The position numbers were made by a program, and so were the translations under genes. Positions 57,885 through 64,000 of a stretch of 64,000 bases of DNA are shown in pieces. Below the pieces are notes generated by a model. That model worked only from the letters and a program-made list of their open reading frames with translations, was not told the origin of the DNA and searched no databases. The stretch's first letter is position 1. Every line of letters begins with the position of its first letter. Origin of the DNA: Bacillota bacterium (GTDB lineage Bacteria; Bacillota; Dethiobacteria; DTU022); assembly GCA_011389985.1 (NCBI GenBank), contig JAABTH010000005.1, positions 62,001 through 126,000 of the forward strand, written 5' to 3'.

Positions 57885-59117
57885 ATGGATAATAACAAAA
57901 ATTCAGGAAGAGGTGGCTTCTGGTCTGCTATTGGCTATATAGCCTTTGGTGTTTTAGGAATTCTGTTAGGGGCTGCTATATTGTACGGGTTGTTTATTTT
58001 CTTTCTATCCCCGCCGGCAGATGTGGTCATCCCGGAAGAAACTGAAGATGAAGTAGAAGAACAACAAGATCTTCCGGAAATTGAAATAGAGAACAGCCTG
58101 GCTGATGTAGCCGAACAAGCACTGGCTGCAGTAGTAGGTGTTAATAAACATCTTAATGTTAACCGATTTGGAGAGCAGCGGCTCGAAGAAGTTGAATCGG
58201 GCTCGGGAGTAATTATTGATGAAGAGGGCTATATCATTACTAATCAGCATGTAGTTGATCTTGCTGATCATTTAACAGTAATTATTCCAGGCCTGGGTAT
58301 TTATGAAGCTGAATTAATAGGATCTGACACTTTAACTGACCTGGCATTACTTAAAATAGAAGAAACTGGACTGGTTGCTCTTCAACTTGGCGATTCTGAT
58401 CAGCTGAGGGTCGGAGAGAAAGTTCTTGCTATCGGTAATCCGTTCGGTTACTTTCAGCAAACCGTAACTTCCGGTATTATCAGCGCACTCGAACGCCAGG
58501 TTAGATTTCCCCGCAGTGAATATATTTATCCTTTTATCCAGACAGACGCTCTTGTAAACCCCGGTAACAGCGGTGGCCCTCTGATTAATCTGAATGCAGA
58601 AGTGATTGGAATTAATACCGCAAAGATTGCCCTTGTCGGTGTTGAAGGAATTGGTCTTGCTATACCGAGCAACACTGTTAAGAGAGTTATGAGTGATCTT
58701 CTGGAACATGGCCGCGTAATCCGTCCTCATCTAGGAGTGATCATTGATGACTGGTTACAGTACGGAGAAGTCGAGCCTGAAAGAGGGGTTATCATTGTTG
58801 ATGTGGCTCCTGGGTCTGCTGCTGATAATGCTGGTCTGCAGGCGGGCGACATCATTGTATCAATAAACGGCGAAGATGTTTTCTACCTGGCGCTCTTGTT
58901 TGATAAACTTTTTTCCTACTATCCGGGAGACACTGTTACGATAACATATTACCGTGAAGGTATTGAAAACGAAGTAACTGTTGTTTTGGGAGAACGTCCC
59001 GAAAATCTTCCTGCTCAGATGGAAGTTGAACAACCCGAGGAAGAAGAACCGGATTCGTCCGGCGAGCCCGGCCAACAAGAAAATAACGACGAAGAGCTTG
59101 AAAACAATGAAGAATAG
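57885..59117 (+). CDS. HtrA-family serine protease with PDZ domain
   Basis: A 410-residue membrane-anchored DegP/HtrA protease. TM segment about 14-38, acidic linker, then the trypsin-like domain with ITNQHVVD (His), the Asp in DTLTDLALL and NPGNSGGPLI (Ser). The PDZ domain follows (about 285-370), and the C-terminus is a Glu/Pro-rich tail. It matches YycK/HtrC at the end of the wal operon. The role is extracytoplasmic protein quality control. Confidence 0.92.
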   Translation: MDNNKNSGRGGFWSAIGYIAFGVLGILLGAAILYGLFIFFLSPPADVVIPEETEDEVEEQQDLPEIEIENSLADVAEQALAAVVGVNKHLNVNRFGEQRLEEVESGSGVIIDEEGYIITNQHVVDLADHLTVIIPGLGIYEAELIGSDTLTDLALLKIEETGLVALQLGDSDQLRVGEKVLAIGNPFGYFQQTVTSGIISALERQVRFPRSEYIYPFIQTDALVNPGNSGGPLINLNAEVIGINTAKIALVGVEGIGLAIPSNTVKRVMSDLLEHGRVIRPHLGVIIDDWLQYGEVEPERGVIIVDVAPGSAADNAGLQAGDIIVSINGEDVFYLALLFDKLFSYYPGDTVTITYYREGIENEVTVVLGERPENLPAQMEVEQPEEEEPDSSGEPGQQENNDEELENNEE

Positions 59118-59134
59118 CAGCCTGGAGGTATGAA

Positions 59135-60070
59135 TTGAGATTACTTTTCATATTTATTGATGGGCTAGGCCTGGGAAGCGATAAGCCGGCTAACCCATTT
59201 ATTCTTACTGATACACCGGGCTTTAACCGCATTCTGGAAGGGAGCAGTCTAACATCTTCTGCTGCCGGTTTTGTTGGTAAAGAAGCATCTTTACTGAAGC
59301 TGGATGCAACGCTCGGTGTTTCAGGGCTGCCACAAAGTGCTACCGGTCAGGCATCAATTTTTACAGGCTTTAATGCTCCGGCATATCTGGGTGAACATAC
59401 AAACGGATTTCCAAATTATAAGTTAAGGAAATTATTGGCCTCAAGAGGAATGTTCGGTCAGCTGAAGAGAAAAGGTTATAAAGTTTGTTTCGCAAATGCA
59501 TATAGGCCTGCCTTTTTTGAAATGCTTCGAAGAGGTCTGCCTGGTGAACGATATTCCTGTTCCACACTAATTACTTACTACGGGGGACTCCGGTTTTTTT
59601 CGCTCGAAGATCTGAATAACAGAAAAGCTTTATATATGGATATAACGAACGATATTTTATTGCGCATGGGCTGCAAGGTTCCACTAATAACACCGGAAGA
59701 AGGTGCGCATAGATTACTAAAAATAAGCTCCCTTTATGACTTTTGCCTTTTCGAATATTTTCTAAGCGATCTTGCCGGTCACATGGGAGAAGAAAAAGAA
59801 GCAGTGAGAGTTATATCAATTTTGGACAGGTTCATCGGCACCCTTACGGAGCAGCTTGATCCCGGTGAAGAATTCTTACTTGTTAGTAGTGATCACGGTA
59901 ATATCGAAGATTTTACAACCCGTGATCACACCCTGAATCAAGTTCCCGCTCTGCTTGTAGGTGATTATAAGCTACGTCAGGAGCTTCAGCCGTCAATGTC
60001 ATGCCTGACGGATATATTGCCGAATGTTTATAAAGTCCTCGAATGGAAGGATGAAATACATGCAGATTGA
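59135..60070 (+). CDS. Alkaline-phosphatase-superfamily metalloenzyme (PGM/PPM-like)
   Basis: A 311-residue member of the metalloenzyme superfamily that includes phosphopentomutase and cofactor-independent phosphoglycerate mutase. FIDGLGLGSD provides the first metal ligands, SATGQASIFTG the phospho-acceptor loop, and DLAGHMG plus SSDHGNIED later metal ligands. It is shorter than either mutase, and its substrate is unknown. The start is TTG 59135 behind GGAGG. Its 3' end overlaps the next gene by 11 nt. Confidence 0.8.
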   Translation: MRLLFIFIDGLGLGSDKPANPFILTDTPGFNRILEGSSLTSSAAGFVGKEASLLKLDATLGVSGLPQSATGQASIFTGFNAPAYLGEHTNGFPNYKLRKLLASRGMFGQLKRKGYKVCFANAYRPAFFEMLRRGLPGERYSCSTLITYYGGLRFFSLEDLNNRKALYMDITNDILLRMGCKVPLITPEEGAHRLLKISSLYDFCLFEYFLSDLAGHMGEEKEAVRVISILDRFIGTLTEQLDPGEEFLLVSSDHGNIEDFTTRDHTLNQVPALLVGDYKLRQELQPSMSCLTDILPNVYKVLEWKDEIHAD

Positions 60071-60683
60071 ATCTCTCACTGTCAGTATGTTTGGCACGAA
60101 TTGTTATATTGTTGCCTGCCCTGAATCAAAAGAGGCAGTTGTCATAGATCCGGGCGCTGAAGGTAAAAGTATAATCGGCAAAATAAAAAGTATGAGTCTT
60201 GAGATAAAATACATTTTAAATACACACGGGCATATAGATCATATTGGCGCAAATGGGAAACTCAAAGCAGAATTTAAAGTTCCGATCCTTTTACATGAAA
60301 AAGATTTAGATGTATACAATAATCCGGGTTTTGGCCTGGGGCTTGTTCTGAAAAAACAACCCATGCCTGATCGCTTTATTTTAGAAGGTGATATTATTAG
60401 TTTTGGTAATGAAACTTTAACGGTAATTGAAACACCCGGTCACTCTGCCGGAGGAGTATGTTTCCATTCCGGCAAGTTGCTTTTTTGTGGAGATACTCTC
60501 TTCGCCGGATCAGTTGGAAGAACTGACCTGGCCGGCGGGTCCTTTGATGTATTGATACAGAGCATTAGTGAAAAACTACTTAGATTGCCACCTGATACGA
60601 TTGTTTATCCCGGTCACGGACCTGCTACAACTATTGGTGATGAAGCAGAAACAAATCCATTTATTACCGGTAATTACCGCTAG
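60060..60683 (+). CDS. Metallo-beta-lactamase-fold hydrolase (glyoxalase II-like)
   Basis: A 207-residue MBL-fold hydrolase. The metal motif THGHIDHIGAN lies near residue 55, followed by ETPGHSAGGVC, FCGDTLFAGSVGRTD and YPGHGPATT. This matches the YcbL/YqgX branch of glyoxalase II-like proteins. ATG 60060-60062 behind GGAAGGATG is chosen over an in-frame start 12 codons upstream. It overlaps the metalloenzyme gene and ends before a 230-nt gap. Confidence 0.88.
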   Translation: MQIESLTVSMFGTNCYIVACPESKEAVVIDPGAEGKSIIGKIKSMSLEIKYILNTHGHIDHIGANGKLKAEFKVPILLHEKDLDVYNNPGFGLGLVLKKQPMPDRFILEGDIISFGNETLTVIETPGHSAGGVCFHSGKLLFCGDTLFAGSVGRTDLAGGSFDVLIQSISEKLLRLPPDTIVYPGHGPATTIGDEAETNPFITGNYR

Positions 60684-60913
60684 GTTTTTTGTAGCGGGTA
60701 GCAGGAATATTTAAATGCACAGAGAATAATAACTTTCAGGTACAGCTAACTATATCTAAACTTATCTGCTCAATTGCGGAGTTAAACATTCCCTGATCTA
60801 TATTATCTCGATTTATATTTTCCCCCATATATAATAAAGAATTTCTGCTTTGTTGCGCCTCATTTGTTATATTTTCGGCGCCATTTAATTTAATCAGTTA
60901 CAGAGGGTGCAAG

Positions 60914-61915
60914 ATGATCAATCCCTGGTTGCAGTTTTTAATGTGTGCTTTAATAATAGTTCTTGCCGGTGGTCGGCTTACCCGAACAGCAGCTGTAGTG
61001 GCGAAAAATACCGGCATTGGAACAGCCTGGATAGGCGCTTTAATGCTGCCACTTGCAACTTCCCTTCCGGAACTGGTTACTACATTACGTGCAGTAGCAA
61101 TCGACTCACCTGATCTTGCCCTGGGCAATATTTTCGGTAGCTGTCTTTATAACCTGACCCTGCTTGCACTGATAGATTTACTTGAAGGCCAGGGGCCACT
61201 AACCGCCCGGGTTAGTCGCGGTCATATAATAATGGCATCCATGAGTATCATGACGGTTTCTTTTGCAACAGTAGCGATGATTGGGGTTTTGGATCTATCA
61301 ATCGGCCGGATTGGTTTTGAAACAGTTATTATTGCTCTTATATATATTTTTGGCAGCAGGCTGCTTTACCGCTACGAACAGAAACAGGTGCCAATTGAAC
61401 TTGACAAAGTTAAATCACGAAGCTCAAAGAGCGGGCAGTCTACCGTTAGTGCATTAGTGCAGTTTATGCTTGCTGCCGCTTTCATAGTTGCTGCAGGAGT
61501 TTTATTAACAGATGCTTCTGATCAGATTGCTATTTCCACCGGGCTTGGTCATACATTTGTAGGCTCCATCTTTTTGGCAATCAGCACGTCTCTGCCTGAA
61601 ACGGTCACAACCATTACGGCTGTGCGTATTGGTCTGCTTGATATGGCAGTTGCCAATGTATTTGGCGCAAATTTTATGAACCTGTTCATTGTATTTATAG
61701 CAGATCTCTTCTACCGGAAAGGGCCGCTGCTTTATGCAGTTTCCGAAAATAATCTTCTATCAGCAATATTGGTTATTTTGTTAACTACATTTGTAATATT
61801 CGGTCTTACTTACCGTTCAGAAAGGAAAATTGCCCGGATTGGTTTTGATGCTTTACTTGTTTTGCTTGGCTACCTCGTGGCTGTTTACATGCTTTTTACA
61901 TTGGGTGGCAATTAA
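60914..61915 (+). CDS. Na+/Ca2+ exchanger family protein (CaCA)
   Basis: A 333-residue protein with about ten membrane segments and the two inverted alpha repeats of the cation/Ca2+ antiporters: PLATSLPELVTT with ALGNIFGSCLYNL (near 40-80), and ISTSLPETVTT with VANVFGANFMNL (near 220-260). It probably extrudes Ca2+ or another cation in exchange for Na+ or H+. The start follows AGAGGG. It is unlinked in function to rho downstream. Confidence 0.9.
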   Translation: MINPWLQFLMCALIIVLAGGRLTRTAAVVAKNTGIGTAWIGALMLPLATSLPELVTTLRAVAIDSPDLALGNIFGSCLYNLTLLALIDLLEGQGPLTARVSRGHIIMASMSIMTVSFATVAMIGVLDLSIGRIGFETVIIALIYIFGSRLLYRYEQKQVPIELDKVKSRSSKSGQSTVSALVQFMLAAAFIVAAGVLLTDASDQIAISTGLGHTFVGSIFLAISTSLPETVTTITAVRIGLLDMAVANVFGANFMNLFIVFIADLFYRKGPLLYAVSENNLLSAILVILLTTFVIFGLTYRSERKIARIGFDALLVLLGYLVAVYMLFTLGGN

Positions 61916-61932
61916 CAAAAGGTGGTGGCGTT

Positions 61933-63180
61933 TTGGATACCGAAAAATTAAAAACAATGACTTTAAATGAATTGCATCGTTTGGCCAAGGAACACGAGAT
62001 CAAAGGTCAGTCGACCATGCGAAAGCAGGAATTAGTAGACAATCTTACCAAGCTTTTTTCTGGAAACGGTGAACAGCATAGTGCTTCGGGCATGCTTGAG
62101 ATTATGTCTGATGGTTTTGGTTTTCTGCGGCGCAAGAAATATTATTTCTCTGAAGATGATATTTACATATCAGCTTCACAAATCAGGCGATTTAATATGC
62201 GTACCGGTGATATAATTACCGGCCGAATCAGGCCGCCAAAGGATAACGAACGCTATTACGCCTTACTACAGGTTGAAAAGGTCAATGGTGAAGATCCTGA
62301 AAAGTTATCCCGGAGACCGGTTTATACTTCCCTGGTGCCGATTCATCCCGATGAGCAGATCAGAATGGAAACGAAACCGCATATTCTCTCCACCCGTATA
62401 ATTGATTTATTAATTCCCATTGGTAAAGGGCAACGAGGTTTAATTGTGTCACCGCCAAAAGCCGGTAAAACTATGCTGCTTAAACAACTGGCAAATAGTA
62501 TTTCCGTGAATCATCCGGAAATTGAATTGATAATACTGCTGATTGATGAAAGGCCTGAAGAGGTAACTGATATGGAACGTAGTGTAAATGCCGACGTGGT
62601 CAGCTCAACCTTTGATCAAAAGCCGGAAAATCACATTCGCATAGCCGAGCTTGTTTTGGAACGTTCGCAGCGTCTTGTAGAACAGGGTCGTGATGTGGCG
62701 GTACTTCTCGATAGCATAACAAGGCTGACCAGGGCATATAACCTTGTTATCCCTCCCAGTGGACGTACTCTGTCTGGCGGTATCGACCCTGGTGCATTTT
62801 ACAAGCCTAAGAGATTTTTTGGCGCGGCTCGTAATATTGACGGCGGCGGCAGTCTGACTGTGCTGGCAACAGCCATAGTTGATACAGGAAGCAGAATGGA
62901 CGATGTGGTTTACGAAGAGTTTAAAGGAACCGGTAATATGGAGCTGCATCTCGATCGTCGTATTTCAGAGAGAAGAATCTTCCCTGCGATAGACATATCA
63001 CGATCAGGAACTCGTCGCGAGGAGCTTTTACTTAGCGATCATAAAATTGAACTTATGTGGGCCTTACGCAGAGCGATGGGAAGCAGTGCCAGCGTTGAGT
63101 TTCTTGAAGCACTGCTCGAAAGGCTTAAAAAAACCAAGACAAATGAAGAATTCCTCAGCAATATGCACACAATGCAATAA
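61933..63180 (+). CDS. rho: Transcription termination factor Rho
   Basis: A 415-residue hexameric RNA helicase. The Rho_N domain (about 3-45), the RNA-binding cold-shock domain ([13 protein letters not shown]), Walker [14 protein letters not shown] and Walker [12 protein letters not shown] are all present. No extra N-terminal insertion is seen. The start is TTG at 61933 behind AGGTGG. It is followed by rpmE and prfA, the usual order. Confidence 0.96.
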   Translation: MDTEKLKTMTLNELHRLAKEHEIKGQSTMRKQELVDNLTKLFSGNGEQHSASGMLEIMSDGFGFLRRKKYYFSEDDIYISASQIRRFNMRTGDIITGRIRPPKDNERYYALLQVEKVNGEDPEKLSRRPVYTSLVPIHPDEQIRMETKPHILSTRIIDLLIPIGKGQRGLIVSPPKAGKTMLLKQLANSISVNHPEIELIILLIDERPEEVTDMERSVNADVVSSTFDQKPENHIRIAELVLERSQRLVEQGRDVAVLLDSITRLTRAYNLVIPPSGRTLSGGIDPGAFYKPKRFFGAARNIDGGGSLTVLATAIVDTGSRMDDVVYEEFKGTGNMELHLDRRISERRIFPAIDISRSGTRREELLLSDHKIELMWALRRAMGSSASVEFLEALLERLKKTKTNEEFLSNMHTMQ

Positions 63181-63213
63181 GTTTCTTTTAAAACCCGTTT
63201 TATGAACTGCATG

Positions 63214-63242
63214 TTGCAGAATAGTTAGCTTTATGCTATCAT
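63214..63242 (+). promoter_or_regulatory. Candidate sigma-A promoter for rpmE
   Basis: TTGCAG (63214-63219) and TATCAT (63237-63242) are spaced by 17 bp, 32 bp upstream of rpmE, in the rho-rpmE gap. Confidence 0.5.
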
Positions 63243-63274
63243 GTTGTTTCGGGAAGAGAGAAGGAGGTAAATAG

Positions 63275-63472
63275 ATGAAAACTGATCTGCACCCAAAATA
63301 TCACCGCGCCACTGTCACATGTGCTTGCGGAGAAACCTTTGAAACGGGATCTACCAGTGAATCGCTCAAGGTAGAGATATGCTCAAAATGTCACCCCTTC
63401 TTTACCGGCAAACAAAAGTTTGTTGATACCGGTGGACGGGTTGAAAGATTTAAACGCAAGTACAACCTGTAA
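63275..63472 (+). CDS. rpmE: 50S ribosomal protein L31 (zinc-binding form)
   Basis: A 65-residue L31 with [19 protein letters not shown] and [18 protein letters not shown]. The cysteines CAC and CSKC make it the zinc (C+) type. The ribosome-binding site is AAGGAGG. A strong terminator follows. Confidence 0.96.
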   Translation: MKTDLHPKYHRATVTCACGETFETGSTSESLKVEICSKCHPFFTGKQKFVDTGGRVERFKRKYNL

Positions 63473-63482
63473 AAAAAGCAGG

Positions 63483-63507
63483 GCAGAGCAGAAGCTCTGC
63501 TCTTTTT
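63483..63507 (+). terminator. Rho-independent terminator after rpmE
   Basis: GCAGAGC (63483-63489) and GCTCTGC (63494-63500) form a stem with an AGAA loop, followed by TCTTTTT. Confidence 0.9.
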
Positions 63508-63652
63508 ATAGCAAGAATCATGCACAATTTTAATACATGTTGTACCTGCTAATTTTACTCAAATATAAATCGGTATTATCTGCGTAGAATTCCCAACTTT
63601 ACTTTGAAAAGAAGAAAAGAAGCAGTGAAATGTCAGCTAAGAGGTGACGTCT

Positions 63653-64000
63653 ATGCTTGAAAAACTTGATATGATCATAAAACGATACGAAGAACTTGAA
63701 CAATTGCTCAGTGACCCCAATGTGATGGATAATCGTGATGAGTGGCTGAAAATGTCAAAAGAAATATCTTTAATTGCTCCTGTTGTTGAGATGGCTCGTC
63801 GCCTGAAAGAAGTCATCCGTCAGATTAGTGAGGCCGAAGAGCTTCTAAATGAAACTGAAGAAACTGATATGGCTGACTACCTAAAGGTTGAAATTGAAGA
63901 ACTCGAACAGGAAAAAGAACAACTTGAAAGTGATCTTAAAGAACATCTGTTACCGAAGGATCCATACGATGATAAGAACGTATTTATAGAAATCAGGGCC
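63653..64000 (+). CDS. prfA: Peptide chain release factor 1, N-terminal part
   Basis: An open frame from ATG 63653 behind GAGGTG runs off the right edge after 116 residues. It begins MLEKLDMIIKRYEELEQLLS and has the coiled N-terminal helices and DPYDDKNVFIEIRA just before the edge, matching the RF1 N-terminal domain and the start of domain 2. The GGQ and PxT motifs would lie beyond the window. It follows rho-rpmE as in other Firmicutes. Confidence 0.93.
   Translation, partial: MLEKLDMIIKRYEELEQLLSDPNVMDNRDEWLKMSKEISLIAPVVEMARRLKEVIRQISEAEELLNETEETDMADYLKVEIEELEQEKEQLESDLKEHLLPKDPYDDKNVFIEIRA

Noticed and set aside
60668-60702. Inverted repeat TACCGCTA/TAGCGGGTA after the MBL gene
   Set aside because: It overlaps the stop codon and has no U-run after the second arm, so it is not called a terminator. 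The remaining 230-nt gap shows no gene.

Overview
The window spans a chromosomal replication-origin region of a Gram-positive bacterium of the phylum Bacillota (Firmicutes). The gene set and order (rnpA-yidC-jag-mnmE-rsmG-noc-soj-spo0J to the right of dnaA; dnaN-recF-remB-gyrB-gyrA to the left), many TTG starts behind strong GGAGG ribosome-binding sites, a T-box leader, a WalRK operon with YycH and YycI, and sporulation-linked families (GerMN, SpoIIIJ, Jag, Spo0J, Noc) all fit an anaerobic Clostridia-like lineage. The genus cannot be fixed from this sequence. Genes point away from the dnaA/rpmH interval (about 31.2-33.1 kb) on both sides. The exceptions on the left arm are a serpin fragment, an ATP-grasp ligase and a small lipoprotein, which run towards the origin.

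Left arm, read from the origin outwards (minus strand): dnaA, dnaN, recF, a DciA-like gene, remB, gyrB, then a lipoprotein (opposite strand) and a membrane protein, gyrA, and a biotin-independent carboxyltransferase subunit. Next is a branched-chain amino acid operon, ilvD-ilvB-ilvN-leuC-leuD, preceded by a consensus promoter and a T-box whose specifier reads as GUC (valine). An EF-G paralogue follows, then an ATP-grasp ligase divergent from ddl. After that come a uracil-DNA glycosylase, a two-component system followed by a beta-propeller/GerMN protein (an arrangement like actinobacterial MtrA-MtrB-LpqB), argS, serS, an AI-2E-type permease, and the 3' end of a serpin gene at the window edge.

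Right arm (plus strand): rpmH-rnpA-yidD-yidC-jag, then mnmE-rsmG-noc-soj-spo0J with two perfect parS sites immediately downstream and without the usual mnmG. These are followed by an M23 peptidase, a bactofilin, adk, a DUF951 protein, ychF, a second AI-2E permease, rpsF-ssb-rpsR, rplI-dnaB and a FAD-dependent oxidoreductase. A G5/M23 peptidase precedes a WalR-WalK-YycH-YycI-MurA-HtrA cluster for cell-wall homeostasis. The arm ends with a metalloenzyme, a metallo-beta-lactamase-fold hydrolase, a Na+/Ca2+ exchanger, rho, rpmE and the start of prfA.

Most of the window is conserved housekeeping DNA. No transposase, prophage, CRISPR array, tRNA or rRNA was seen. The points most worth a second look are the permuted LpqB-like module, a Noc protein that keeps Noc-type DNA-contact residues but lacks the N-terminal membrane helix, loss of mnmG from its cluster, the valine at the quinolone-contact serine of GyrA, and a ribosomal protein S6 with a long acidic repeat tail.
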